DNA from: Armatimonadota bacterium
Lineage (GTDB): Bacteria; Armatimonadota; Fimbriimonadia; Fimbriimonadales; Fimbriimonadaceae
Reading direction: 5' to 3'
NCBI GenBank assembly: GCA_020161505.1
Contig: JAIUNY010000001.1
Span: 248,001-312,000 of the forward strand
DNA length: 64,000 bases
In this document: one piece after another, positions 36,434-45,273 of the stretch
Numbering within the stretch: the first letter of the stretch is position 1
Layout: each line of letters opens with the position of its first letter
The notes under the pieces: model-generated
Databases searched by the model: none
What the model was told of the DNA's origin: nothing
The model's input: the letters and a program-made list of their open reading frames with translations, nothing else
Made by a program: the position numbers and the translations under genes

Positions 36434-37015
36434 TCAGTCGACGTCGCGGAGCGCTTCTGAGAGCCGTTCCGTCGGGAGCCCGATGACCGTGCTCACGAAC
36501 CCCTCAACTTGAGTGATGAACGGCCGCGCCCCTCCCTGAAGCCCGTACGCCCCAGCCTTATCCATTGGCTCGCCAGTGGCGATGTAGGCTCGAATTTGCT
36601 CGTCGGACATCTTGGCAAACGTCACTTTGCTCTCGTCGGTGAAGCTGGAAAATCCCTTCGGCCACTTGATGCAAATTCCTGTGATGACGGTGTGGGTTCG
36701 CCCGCTGAGAATACTGAGCATCCGGAACGCGTCGTCCTCATCGGCAGGCTTGGCAAGTTGAACCCACGCGTCGCCGTTCTGATAGGCAACAACGGTATCC
36801 CCGCCAATCACCAGCGAATCCGGATGAGCCTCGAAAACCGCAAGCGCTTTTTCCCGGGCGAGCTTGCGCGCGGTGATCCAGGGGTCGGAGTCGGTGAGGC
36901 CGTCTTCGTCCACATCCGCCGGGATCACGCGGAACTCCGGGATCAGGGGCTTCAGCAAATCACTCCGCCGGGGCGACGCACTGGCAAGGATCACAGGATA
37001 GGGAAGCGGGCGCAC
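36434..37015 (-). CDS. maf: Maf-family nucleotide pyrophosphatase
   Basis: 193 aa. The N-terminal signature ILASASPRRSDLL, the ARKLAREKA helix, VIGGDTVVAY and the C-terminal KAGAYGLQG are all typical of Maf/YhdE, which hydrolyse dTTP, UTP or modified nucleotides and act near cell division. The GTG start has CAGAAT ending 6 bases upstream, so it may be leaderless. It is followed by the ahcY element rather than a terminator. Confidence 0.94.
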   Translation of the reverse strand: MRPLPYPVILASASPRRSDLLKPLIPEFRVIPADVDEDGLTDSDPWITARKLAREKALAVFEAHPDSLVIGGDTVVAYQNGDAWVQLAKPADEDDAFRMLSILSGRTHTVITGICIKWPKGFSSFTDESKVTFAKMSDEQIRAYIATGEPMDKAGAYGLQGGARPFITQVEGFVSTVIGLPTERLSEALRDVD

Positions 37016-37021
37016 CGCTCT

Positions 37022-37027
37022 ATTCTG
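37022..37027 (-). promoter_or_regulatory. -10-like CAGAAT, leaderless maf
   Basis: CAGAAT on the minus strand, 6 bases before the maf GTG. The divergent degT gene has its own box at 37088. Confidence 0.35.
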
Positions 37028-37087
37028 ATCGCCACAGAACTCCGGCTTGGGACAGGGGAAATCCTACGCTCTTCTTAATCCACCGGA

Positions 37088-37093
37088 TACAAT
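37088..37093 (+). promoter_or_regulatory. -10 box TACAAT, leaderless DegT gene
   Basis: TACAAT is followed by 6 bases and the GTG at 37100, so transcription should begin at the start codon. Confidence 0.5.
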
Positions 37094-37099
37094 GCCGGT

Positions 37100-38224
37100 G
37101 TGCGTGTCCCCTTTATTGATCTCACCGCTCAGTACAACGAAGTCAAAGCGGAAACCGACGCGAGCGTGGCGGAAATCCTCTCCTCCGGAGCCTATGTTCT
37201 GGGCAAGTACAACAAGAAACTTGAGGAAGACATTGCCGCGCGGCACGGCGTGAAGCACGCGATCTGTGTCAACAGCGGCACTGATGCCTTGCGCATCCTG
37301 ATGCAAGCGGCGGATATCCAGCCGGGAGACGAGGTCATTACGACGGCCTTCACCTTTGTGGCGACCGCCGAAACGGTCGCTCAGCTCGGCGCCGTTCCTG
37401 TCTTCGTGGACATCGATCCAGCGACGATGTGCATCGACGTGAATGCGATTGAAGCCGCGATCACGCCGAAGACGCGGGCGATCCTCCCGGTTCACCTCTT
37501 TGGTCAGCTCTGCGATGTCAAGGCGCTGATGGCTCTGGCCGAGAAGCACAATCTGATCTTGTTCGAAGACTCGGCTCAGGTGATTTATGGTCACCACGAT
37601 GGGGTTTACACCGGAAACTGGGGCATCGGAGCCGGGATCAGTTTCTATGTGACAAAGAACCTCGGTGCGGCGGGCGATGGCGGGATGATTCTCACCAACG
37701 ACCCTGAGATTGACCGACGGTCGCGCTCGATCCGGATTCACGGCATGGGCCGCGAGCGCTATTACTATGACGAACTCGGCTACACCAGCCGCCTCGCCGA
37801 ACTCCAAGCGGCCATCCTCTGCGCCAAGCTTCCGAAGCTGGATGAGTGGAACGAAAATCGCGCCAAGATCGCCGCGATCTATCTGGATCGCTTGGCTGGA
37901 TCGGGGATTCGGCTTCCGGAAACGATGGCGGGCAACAACCACGTCTGGCACCAATTCACGATTCAATATGAGCACCGTGACGGCTTGATGAAGCATCTGG
38001 GAGAGCAGGGAATCGCCAGCGCGATTTTCTATCCCGTGCCGCTTCATCTGCACGAGCCGTATGCACACTACGGTCACGGCGAGGGATCCCTCCCGATCAC
38101 CGAGCGCGTGAGCAAAGAGTGCCTGAGCCTCCCGGTTCACCAGCACATGACGGAAGAGCAAGCCAATCTCGTCGCGGATGAGATCCTCGCCTTCGTCGCC
38201 AAAGCTCCGGTCGCGGCGGGTTAA
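37100..38224 (+). CDS. DegT/DnrJ/EryC1/StrS aminotransferase
   Basis: 374 aa PLP-dependent sugar aminotransferase that works on a nucleotide-activated keto-sugar, usually for surface polysaccharides. It begins VPFIDLTAQYNEVK, then SGAYVLGKYNKKLEE, CVNSGTDALRI, TAFTFVATAET, FEDSAQ and the Schiff-base Lys in FYVTKNLGAAGDGG (about residue 185). The length is normal. It is a single gene with a strong terminator; no other nucleotide-sugar genes are adjacent. The GTG start follows TACAAT by 6 bases. Confidence 0.93.
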   Translation: MRVPFIDLTAQYNEVKAETDASVAEILSSGAYVLGKYNKKLEEDIAARHGVKHAICVNSGTDALRILMQAADIQPGDEVITTAFTFVATAETVAQLGAVPVFVDIDPATMCIDVNAIEAAITPKTRAILPVHLFGQLCDVKALMALAEKHNLILFEDSAQVIYGHHDGVYTGNWGIGAGISFYVTKNLGAAGDGGMILTNDPEIDRRSRSIRIHGMGRERYYYDELGYTSRLAELQAAILCAKLPKLDEWNENRAKIAAIYLDRLAGSGIRLPETMAGNNHVWHQFTIQYEHRDGLMKHLGEQGIASAIFYPVPLHLHEPYAHYGHGEGSLPITERVSKECLSLPVHQHMTEEQANLVADEILAFVAKAPVAAG

Positions 38225-38242
38225 GTCGCCACGAGGGTCAGC

Positions 38243-38290
38243 GCGGGTTCCTGAGAGGCATTTTCTCAGGAACCCGCAGTCTTTTGGAGT
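38243..38290 (+). terminator. rho-independent terminator of the DegT gene
   Basis: A 14-bp stem (38243-38256 with 38264-38277), loop about 7 bases, then AGTCTTTTGG. Confidence 0.85.
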
Positions 38291-38330
38291 AAGCGAGGTC
38301 TCTTAATCTCGGGTAGCTTAGTGCCCTAGC

Positions 38331-39428
38331 ATGGCTCGAATCGATTCCATCACCCTCACCCCTTTCGAGGTGCCTTTGGCCTCGCCGTTCCGCATCGCGA
38401 CAATGACCAACCACTCGGCGAACGGAGTGTTCATCAGCATCACGGCAGGAGGGAAGACCGGGTGGGGGGAATGCCTGCCGTTCCATGCGATCAACGGTGA
38501 GAATCAGGCGACGGTGATGGCGAGTCTTCGCACCTTAGCCCCGGCCATCCACGGTGAAGATAGCCGAGACTTACGGAGGCTCATCGAACTTTGCGAGTCG
38601 ATCCTGCCCGCCCAGACCACGGCGATCAGTGGGATGGACATGGCCCTCCATGACCTCGCGGCCCAGCGAGCTGGACTCCCTCTCTACCGATTCCTCGGAG
38701 GCACCAAGCGCGAGCTCCCGACCGATCTCACCATCCGCATTCTCCCGCCCAAGGAAGCCGCCGCCAAGGCCAAGAAGATCATCGATCAGGGCCACGAGGC
38801 GATCAAGATCAAGCTCGGCGACAGCCCCATGAACGACGCCGAGCGGGTCGCCACGATCCGCGAAGTTGCGGAGGACGCGATCCTCCGCGTCGATGCCAAC
38901 CAAGCCTACGATCGCCTGACGGCACTTCATCTTCTTGAATCCATTGCCGATTTCGATATCCAGTTCTGCGAGCAACCAGTGAAGCGCCATGACTACCAGG
39001 GACTCGCCTTCCTGCATCAGAACTCCACCGTCCCGGTGATGGCGGACGAAAGCTGCTTCTCGCCGAGCGATGCTTTTGCTCTGCTGAGTCATAACTGCTG
39101 CAATCTCATCAATGTGAAGCTCTGTAAGAGCGGAGGGGTTCTCCGGGCGCAGGAAATCGCGAGCATCACTCAAGCCGCCTTTGGGCGGTGCATGATGGGT
39201 GGCATGGCCGAAACCCGGCTCGGGGTGACGGCAGCCGCCCATGTCGCAAGTAGCCATTCCGCCTTCCACTTCTTCGATCTCGATGCCCATCAGGGCCATA
39301 AGGAAGACGTGATTGACGGGGGAATCCAGACGGTACGCGGCTCGGTGGTGCTTCCGGAAAAAGCGGGACTCGGCGCGCGGCCGAAGCAAGAATTCCTTGA
39401 CCGCTTTGAGACAGAAACCCTCGCCTGA
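38331..39428 (+). CDS. L-Ala-D/L-Glu (dipeptide) epimerase, enolase superfamily
   Basis: 365 aa. It follows the mandelate racemase/MLE plan: a capping N-terminal domain (WGECLPFHAINGE), then the barrel with KIKLG (first catalytic Lys), LRVDANQ, FCEQP and MADES (metal ligands Asp, Glu, Asp) and KLCKSGG (second Lys). The C-terminal DLDAHQGHKEDVIDGG is typical of L-Ala-D/L-Glu epimerases, which recycle murein peptides. Exact dipeptide specificity cannot be read from sequence. Confidence 0.88.
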   Translation: MARIDSITLTPFEVPLASPFRIATMTNHSANGVFISITAGGKTGWGECLPFHAINGENQATVMASLRTLAPAIHGEDSRDLRRLIELCESILPAQTTAISGMDMALHDLAAQRAGLPLYRFLGGTKRELPTDLTIRILPPKEAAAKAKKIIDQGHEAIKIKLGDSPMNDAERVATIREVAEDAILRVDANQAYDRLTALHLLESIADFDIQFCEQPVKRHDYQGLAFLHQNSTVPVMADESCFSPSDAFALLSHNCCNLINVKLCKSGGVLRAQEIASITQAAFGRCMMGGMAETRLGVTAAAHVASSHSAFHFFDLDAHQGHKEDVIDGGIQTVRGSVVLPEKAGLGARPKQEFLDRFETETLA

Positions 39429-39523
39429 GTGAACCTTTGCCGACTCGGCGGGCGTAATCATCTTCGAGAGAGCGGCGCAGAAGCCCGTGTTTGTGCCGAT
39501 AATAGGAGAGCCGTTCACTGCGC

Positions 39524-41347
39524 ATGAGTCAAAGCCCGCCGGACATCCTGGGCAAATACCAGATCATCCGCGAGATCGCTCGTTCAAACGACATCGTTTA
39601 CGAGGCTTACGATCCCGTGATGAACCGTCGTGTGGCGGTGAAAGAACTGGCGGTTCCGGGCGGAAGCACGGACGTTCAACGCCAGGAGCGGATCAAGCGA
39701 TTTCTGCGCGAGGCCAAGGCGGCGGGATCGCTGGTGCACCCCAACATCGTCACGATCTACGATGTCGATGAGCAGAACGGGCGTTTTTATCTCGCGATGG
39801 AGTTCCTGGATGGCTCGACTCTGCGCAAGAAGATCGAGCGGGAGGGCTTCCTTGGCCCTGAAGACGCGGTGGAAACGGCGATCGAAGTGCTGAAAGCGCT
39901 CCACTTTGCCCACCAAAACGGCGTGATTCACCGCGATGTCAAGCCGGAGAACATCCAGATTCTCGAAAACGGGGCGGTCAAGCTCACGGATTTCGGGATC
40001 GCCCGCCTGACCTTCGAGCCCAATATCACGATGGACGGGCAGGTGTTCGGGACCCCGAGCTACATGTCGCCGGAGCAGATCAACGGGCGGGAGATCGACG
40101 CCCGCAGCGACATTTTCAGCATGGGAGTCGCGCTCTACGAGATGGTCGCGGGGCAGAAGCCTTTCACCGGCGATTCGGTCGTGTCAATCACCTACGCCAT
40201 CATGAACGCGGAGCCTCCGCAACCGGCGGAGGCGAACCACACACTGTGGCAGGTCATCCAAAAAGCGATTGACAAGAGCCCGGTGCTCCGGTATGGCTCT
40301 GCGGAAGAAATGATCAGCGACCTTCGCCAGGTGCTGAAGTCGTTCCATTCTGCGGTCATTGACCCGGTGGTGAATACTTCTCAACCTCCACCATCGCTGG
40401 TTCAGCCCAACCCCTACTCTCAGCCGTATACGCCCTATGGCACGCCGAATCCGATGTACCAGGGGATTCAGCAGCCCGGGCAGGGCCCGGTGCCTTCGCA
40501 GCATCCTGGCGCGCCGATCATGACCCCCTATGGTCAGGCGCAACCCTATGGACAAGTGCAGCCGTATGGTCAAGCGCACCCCTATGGTCAGCCCGCTCAG
40601 CCGATGATGCCGGTCTACCCGACCACTCCGGGGCATCAGGTTCCTTACGGGCAGCCGATCACGACACCCTACGGCGGGGGTGGAGGATATCCCGGCATGC
40701 CGTACGGCGCCGCGCCTCCTCCACCGAGTCAAATTCCGGTCTACTACCCTCCTCCTCCGAGCCGTCCTCTGTTCAGCGAGGAGACCAAGGCGACGTTCGG
40801 GAAGTTCGCCATCGCCTGCATCACTATCGCTGCGATGGTCTTGATCGGGCTCTTTGGGATTGAGCAGATTGGGAAGGCAGGAAGCGAGGTGGTTCGGAAC
40901 TCCCCGAGTCCCGCGAAACAAGTTTCGGGTGGAGGAGGAGCGTCTGCTCCCTCGGCGGGCGGAGCCGCGAACAGCAGCCCGGCTCCACCAGAGAGAGTCC
41001 CGAACCAACAAGAGCCAGCCCCAGTCGCGGTGGATGTGGAGAGTCTTCTTCGCGAGGCTCAGAGCTTGGTGAATCAAGGGGCGAGCGATACGAGTCTGGA
41101 TCGTCGCCGGGATGCATGGCGTCGGGCCGGAGAGAAGTATTCCGAGGCCGCGACAGGTGACCCTTCTCGCGAGGCAGACGTCTACGAGCAAGCCTACTAC
41201 GACTTCCTCAACGCAGCGAATCAGATGGCTGGACTCGGTGACATCAGCGGGGCCCGTACGGCCCTGACTCAAGCTGAGTCGTATGCTGGTACGGATGCCC
41301 AGAAGGTCAATCACCTCGAAGGGATCCGCCAGAACCTCGGCGGATAA
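39524..41347 (+). CDS. membrane Ser/Thr protein kinase with atypical N-lobe
   Basis: 607 aa. Kinase domain at about 10-275: ATP-binding Lys40 in VAVKEL, catalytic HRDVKPEN (Asp138), DFG at 156-158 and the GTPSYMSPEQ activation segment. The region where the glycine-rich loop should be reads EIARSNDIVYEAYD, with no glycine. A Pro/Gln/Tyr-rich linker (about 285-415, several PYGQ units) leads to one TM (about 428-448) and an extracytoplasmic tail with TPR-like helices. It is probably a PknB-type sensor kinase whose signal is unknown. TAAT-like GATAAT near 39500 may be its -10. Confidence 0.9.
   Translation: MSQSPPDILGKYQIIREIARSNDIVYEAYDPVMNRRVAVKELAVPGGSTDVQRQERIKRFLREAKAAGSLVHPNIVTIYDVDEQNGRFYLAMEFLDGSTLRKKIEREGFLGPEDAVETAIEVLKALHFAHQNGVIHRDVKPENIQILENGAVKLTDFGIARLTFEPNITMDGQVFGTPSYMSPEQINGREIDARSDIFSMGVALYEMVAGQKPFTGDSVVSITYAIMNAEPPQPAEANHTLWQVIQKAIDKSPVLRYGSAEEMISDLRQVLKSFHSAVIDPVVNTSQPPPSLVQPNPYSQPYTPYGTPNPMYQGIQQPGQGPVPSQHPGAPIMTPYGQAQPYGQVQPYGQAHPYGQPAQPMMPVYPTTPGHQVPYGQPITTPYGGGGGYPGMPYGAAPPPPSQIPVYYPPPPSRPLFSEETKATFGKFAIACITIAAMVLIGLFGIEQIGKAGSEVVRNSPSPAKQVSGGGGASAPSAGGAANSSPAPPERVPNQQEPAPVAVDVESLLREAQSLVNQGASDTSLDRRRDAWRRAGEKYSEAATGDPSREADVYEQAYYDFLNAANQMAGLGDISGARTALTQAESYAGTDAQKVNHLEGIRQNLGG
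40515..40700 (+). repeat. PYGQ-type low-complexity repeat in the kinase linker
   Basis: Imperfect units PYGQAQ, PYGQVQ, PYGQAH and PYGQPAQ encode a flexible, tyrosine-rich linker between the kinase domain and the TM segment. Confidence 0.75.
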
Positions 41348-41354
41348 GTCCGGT

Positions 41355-42113
41355 TTAGTTTCTTTCGCGGCTTTGATCGACCAGCGCGAAGACCGCGACT
41401 TTCCCTGGGTCGTCGACTGCTAGTAAGGAATCGAAGTCGTCCACCGCTATGTCTCCCGCTTCCTTATTGCCCAGGAACGGCGAATCGTCGGCAAGGATTT
41501 TCCCTGAGGCATCCAGGGCGTAGAGCTTAGCATCAGCGTTGATGTTACGATTTGATGCGTTACTATATGTGCAACTCGCCTCCACGATCCGTTCCATGAA
41601 TCCATTTCCCTGACCGAATGTACATTGCGTGATGCGAATGAATCTCGTACCACCGGTTCCAGTCGGCGTGCCATCCGGATAGAACAGTAGCGCACCGGGT
41701 AGCACCCGCTCGGCAGCAGAGATCGCGGCGGCTGGATCCGGCGGCATTTGCAGTCGCCCAGCACGTGTCTGCTGTGCCGCAATGCTTTGCGAGGCCGATC
41801 GGGACAATACCGAGCATCCCACGCAGAAGACGAGGGGGAGCCCGACGAAGAGTAGTGCGAGAAAGAGGGTGAGTCCGCTGCACGTTCCAACCGCCGCCGA
41901 AGCCGTCCGGCTCAGCGTTTCATTTGCATAGTGCGTCGAGTCCTTGGGCGGGGCGTAGTTTGTTTGAGCCTGCGGAGGCACAGCCTGTGGCGGGTTGATC
42001 ACTTGGATCGGAACTGGTGCAACTGAACTCCAACCGCAATACGGACACGCTTTCGCCCCTTTTGGTATGGACTTTGAGCACTTCGGACAAGAGTCGAAGA
42101 CTTGTGAAGCCAT
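41355..42113 (-). CDS. zinc-ribbon single-TM protein of unknown function
   Basis: 252 aa. The N-terminus is a double-Cys zinc ribbon (CPKC and CPYC, residues 9-26), then a Pro/Gln-rich linker, one TM (about 78-100, GLTLFLALLFVGLPLVFCVG) and an outer domain of about 150 residues with Ser/Asp-rich turns. Function is unknown; zinc-ribbon-plus-TM proteins are common partners of membrane stress or kinase systems. It is convergent with the Ser/Thr kinase, with only 7 bases between the stops. TATAGC ends 6 bases before the ATG. Confidence 0.7.
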   Translation of the reverse strand: MASQVFDSCPKCSKSIPKGAKACPYCGWSSVAPVPIQVINPPQAVPPQAQTNYAPPKDSTHYANETLSRTASAAVGTCSGLTLFLALLFVGLPLVFCVGCSVLSRSASQSIAAQQTRAGRLQMPPDPAAAISAAERVLPGALLFYPDGTPTGTGGTRFIRITQCTFGQGNGFMERIVEASCTYSNASNRNINADAKLYALDASGKILADDSPFLGNKEAGDIAVDDFDSLLAVDDPGKVAVFALVDQSRERN

Positions 42114-42119
42114 TTCGTA

Positions 42120-42125
42120 GCTATA
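42120..42125 (-). promoter_or_regulatory. -10-like TATAGC, leaderless zinc-ribbon gene
   Basis: TATAGC on the minus strand, 6 bases before the ATG at 42113. Confidence 0.35.
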
Positions 42126-42212
42126 TCAGAGCGGGGATCTTATCTGGCATGGGATGCGATTCCAGATCAGTCCATTCCTCCCTCCGGTGCAACCAACCAC
42201 GAGCCTGCCAGG

Positions 42213-42218
42213 TAGAGT
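42213..42218 (+). promoter_or_regulatory. -10 box TAGAGT, leaderless Ycf46 gene
   Basis: TAGAGT is followed by 6 bases and the ATG at 42225. It is divergent from the zinc-ribbon promoter about 90 bases away. Confidence 0.45.
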
Positions 42219-42224
42219 CCAGGC

Positions 42225-43730
42225 ATGGACGCCAAGCGCGAAATCGAAGTCCTGATCCGAGCCAAGTACCCGATTCTCTACATCGTTTCGTGGGAGGAAC
42301 GTCGGGTGGAGAAGGCGGTTCAGGAAGTCGCGCAGAAGTTGAAGCGCGAGCTTCACACCTGGAGCGTCACCCAGGGCATGCAGCCTCCGATCCGGCGCGC
42401 GTCTGGCCCAGCGAAACCATCGAGCCTTCCGGGCGAGCTGGAGGCCCTCGCGCAGATCCACGAGTCAGCCGAGTTCACGCTGTTCATCCTCAAAGACTTT
42501 CATCCCTACATGAAGGACACCCGGGTGATCCGGTTGCTCCGCGACCTGGCAAGCCGACTGAGGGGCAAGTCACAGACTCTTGTGCTTGTCTCTCCGCAAA
42601 TGAACTTGCCCGTTGAACTCGAAAAAGATGTGACCGTCGTTGAGTTCCCTCTGCCCCAACAGGAAGAGATCTCCGAGCAAATCAACGATATTGTCGATGC
42701 AGTAAAGGACAACCCGAATGTTGATGTGAAGTTGACCAAGGAGGAAAAGGAGTCGATTATCCGCAGCGCGATGGGGCTCACCGCCGATGAAATCGAAAGC
42801 GCTCTCGCTCGGAGTTTGGTGGAGGCCAAAAAGCTGACAGTCGAGCAGATCATTGAGGAGAAGAAGCAGATTGTCCGCAAGACAGGAATGCTGGAGTTCT
42901 ATGCAAGCAGCAATTCCCTCAACGATGTCGGCGGCCACGATCTACTGAAAGAGTGGCTGACGAAGCGCACGAAAAGCTTCACGGATGCAGCCCGAGATTA
43001 CGGAATCCCATGGCCCAAAGGAATGCTGATCATTGGCGTTCAAGGATGCGGGAAATCTCTGGTCGCGAAAGCGGTGGCAAACGCATGGGGGCTTCCGATG
43101 CTCAAGATGGACGTCGGTCGGGTGTTTGGGAGCTTGGTGGGTCAGAGTGAGCAGAACATGCGCCGAGCGATCAAGATCGCGGAAAGCCTGGCGCCCTGTA
43201 TTCTCTGGATCGACGAGCTCGAAAAGGGGTTCGCAGGAATGAGTGGAGGGGTGAGCGATAGCGGCACGACCGCCCGCGTGTTCAGCACCTTCCTCACCTG
43301 GATGCAGGAGAAAACCCAGCCGGTCTTCCTCATCGCGACGGGGAACAACGTCTCCCAACTTCCGCCCGAACTGCTCCGCAAAGGCCGATTCGATGAAGTC
43401 TTCTTCGTCGATCTCCCCGATGCGAAGGAGCGGGCGACGATTTTTGAGATCCACTTGAGCAAGCGGAAGCGTCAGCCGAGCAAGTTCCGAGTGAAGGAAC
43501 TCGCGAAGCTAACCCCGGGCTATAGCGGTGCGGAAATTGAGCAGGTGGTGATTGGGGCTCTGAACCATGCCTTCTTCGAGGGGCGCGAACTGACTTTCAA
43601 AGATCTGAAAGAAGAAGCGGAGAATCAGGTTCCTCTCAGCCGGATGATGAGCGAAGAGATCGCAAATCTTCGGGAGTGGAGCAAGCTCCGGGCCCGTCCG
43701 AGCGCCAATCGCGAAGACGACGAAGAGTAG
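42225..43730 (+). CDS. Ycf46-type AAA ATPase
   Basis: 501 aa, the length of Ycf46. The N-terminal half (about 1-240) begins [21 protein letters not shown], as in Ycf46. The AAA module follows: Walker [14 protein letters not shown], Walker [12 protein letters not shown], sensor-type ATGNN, arginine finger in RKGRFDE. Ycf46 is an AAA protein known in cyanobacteria and plastids and linked there to CO2 uptake. Here it has no such context. Its substrate is unknown. It is probably co-transcribed with the next gene (8 bases). Confidence 0.9.
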   Translation: MDAKREIEVLIRAKYPILYIVSWEERRVEKAVQEVAQKLKRELHTWSVTQGMQPPIRRASGPAKPSSLPGELEALAQIHESAEFTLFILKDFHPYMKDTRVIRLLRDLASRLRGKSQTLVLVSPQMNLPVELEKDVTVVEFPLPQQEEISEQINDIVDAVKDNPNVDVKLTKEEKESIIRSAMGLTADEIESALARSLVEAKKLTVEQIIEEKKQIVRKTGMLEFYASSNSLNDVGGHDLLKEWLTKRTKSFTDAARDYGIPWPKGMLIIGVQGCGKSLVAKAVANAWGLPMLKMDVGRVFGSLVGQSEQNMRRAIKIAESLAPCILWIDELEKGFAGMSGGVSDSGTTARVFSTFLTWMQEKTQPVFLIATGNNVSQLPPELLRKGRFDEVFFVDLPDAKERATIFEIHLSKRKRQPSKFRVKELAKLTPGYSGAEIEQVVIGALNHAFFEGRELTFKDLKEEAENQVPLSRMMSEEIANLREWSKLRARPSANREDDEE

Positions 43731-43738
43731 AAGGATCT

Positions 43739-44635
43739 ATGCCCCGCACGCTCTTGATTGGTCACCCGAAGTATTCGTGGCGGGAGTGGGTCAAGGCGAA
43801 CACGGCGAAGGGCGATCTGGTGATGCTCGATCCCGCCAATACTGACTTCGGGGCGCCTTGCCGGGTGTGCCTGATCCGTGCGGGAAAGGTGATTGCATGG
43901 CGTCTCACCGGCGCGATTGATCCTCAGCGGAACCCTTTGGCGTGGATGAATGCGGCCTACTTCTTACTCTCTCAGGCGGAAGGGAGCTTCACCGTGCTCT
44001 TTCCCGCGATGCGTCTCAGCCCGGTGCTGAGGCAGATGATGCTCGGCATGGCGCAAAACATTCGCGCGGAGCGGATTCTGGTGCCAAGCGGAAGCCGGTT
44101 TGAGCACCAGCCGTGGCCCATCGGGGCAGAAGTCGAGGAGCTCCCGGAGGCTTTCCCGGTGATGGTTCAAGAAGCGCAGCGCAGAGCACGGTGGTTGGAG
44201 CTCTTCGAGCGATCGACGGAGCATGAGGTTGATCTGGCGAAAGTAGGGATCGAGGGAGCCCGGATGGGTTCCGGTTGGCGGCTGAAACATGCCGACTTTT
44301 CGGATTGGGGTGAGGTGAGTGGCGGCGTGCTCCACGTTATCACGGATCGTGAACTGGAGGAAGACGAGATCGCTCGGGCCATGAACCTGACGCACAGCAA
44401 TCGTCTCTCGATAGTTCGCCCGGAAGCATACGAGGGCCTGGTCTGCAGTTTTGGTCGCCAAGAGGGCGAGGATTTCGGGATGGGAATCATCCAGCGCTTC
44501 GATCCGGAACAGAATGTGATGACGATTCAGGCGGACGCCGTGGCTCCGGCACCGGTGCATCTGCTGAGGATTGGCCAAGAAAGGGTAGACAGTAACGGTC
44601 GCGAAACCGGGCCGGTCGGGCTCTGGGCGGTATAA
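43739..44635 (+). CDS. unknown protein with a Clp1/Grc3-like C-terminal region
   Basis: 298 aa from the ATG at 43739; AGAAGGA lies 4 bases upstream, so the longer frame from 43676 is not used. There is no P-loop. The C-terminal part (GVLHVITDRELEEDEIARA, YEGLVCSFGRQEGEDFGMGIIQRFDPEQN and PAPVHLLRIGQERVD) is reminiscent of the tail of Clp1/Grc3-type polynucleotide kinases. This is a weak inference. The nearby AAA gene suggests the two act together. Its stop overlaps the -10 box of the next gene. Confidence 0.5.
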   Translation: MPRTLLIGHPKYSWREWVKANTAKGDLVMLDPANTDFGAPCRVCLIRAGKVIAWRLTGAIDPQRNPLAWMNAAYFLLSQAEGSFTVLFPAMRLSPVLRQMMLGMAQNIRAERILVPSGSRFEHQPWPIGAEVEELPEAFPVMVQEAQRRARWLELFERSTEHEVDLAKVGIEGARMGSGWRLKHADFSDWGEVSGGVLHVITDRELEEDEIARAMNLTHSNRLSIVRPEAYEGLVCSFGRQEGEDFGMGIIQRFDPEQNVMTIQADAVAPAPVHLLRIGQERVDSNGRETGPVGLWAV

Positions 44636-44636
44636 C
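44631..44636 (+). promoter_or_regulatory. -10-like TATAAC, leaderless histidine phosphatase gene
   Basis: TATAAC overlaps the stop codon of the previous gene and lies 7 bases before the ATG at 44644. Confidence 0.4.
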
Positions 44637-44643
44637 CGAGAGC

Positions 44644-45273
44644 ATGCGAGTCTTTCTGGTTCGCCACGGGCAGACGGAATGGAATGCCAGTGGCCGAGCT
44701 CAGGGACACTCTGATGTCGGTCTTGATGAAATTGGACATGCGCAGAGCTTGGCCGCCGCCCATCGTTTGGCGTCGACCGGGGCTCAGCGTGTTTACACCA
44801 GCGACCTTCAGCGGAGCGTCCATACAGCCAATCCTATCGCGGAGGCCCTTGGGGTACCTCTGACGGTTCGTGACGATTTAAGGGAGCGTACATTCGGCAC
44901 TCTCGAAGGTGCTCATTACACGGAGATTCGGGCCTGGTTTGCTGCCGAATGTCGGGCTCGGAATCTGATGGAACACGAGATCCGCCCCGACGGCGGAGAG
45001 TCTTTGCGCGACGTATGGCATCGTCTGGCGAAGTTCCAAAAGAGCCTCGATAAGATCCGGGATTCTGCCGTGGTGGTGAGCCACGGAGGCACGCTGGGGC
45101 TTCTTTTGGCCCGATTGCTCCGGGGCTCGGTGCAAACCGCGCGGGGTTTTCGTTTTGAGAATGCAAGCGTGACTGAGGTGATTCGTCGCCCGGATGGCAC
45201 GTGGCAGTTGCTTCGATATGCCGACACCTCGCACCTCCACGAAGTCCATGACGACCTCGGAATCAAAGCCTGA
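44644..45273 (+). CDS. histidine phosphatase (phosphoglycerate mutase-like)
   Basis: 209 aa cytosolic enzyme. The phospho-His motif is VRHGQTEWN at the N-terminus; ERTFGTLEG and the second His in VVVSHGGTLGLLL complete the site. Such proteins include alpha-ribazole-5'-phosphate phosphatase (CobC) and broad-specificity phosphatases; this one cannot be placed further. Its 3' end overlaps lnt by 26 bases. Confidence 0.9.
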   Translation: MRVFLVRHGQTEWNASGRAQGHSDVGLDEIGHAQSLAAAHRLASTGAQRVYTSDLQRSVHTANPIAEALGVPLTVRDDLRERTFGTLEGAHYTEIRAWFAAECRARNLMEHEIRPDGGESLRDVWHRLAKFQKSLDKIRDSAVVVSHGGTLGLLLARLLRGSVQTARGFRFENASVTEVIRRPDGTWQLLRYADTSHLHEVHDDLGIKA

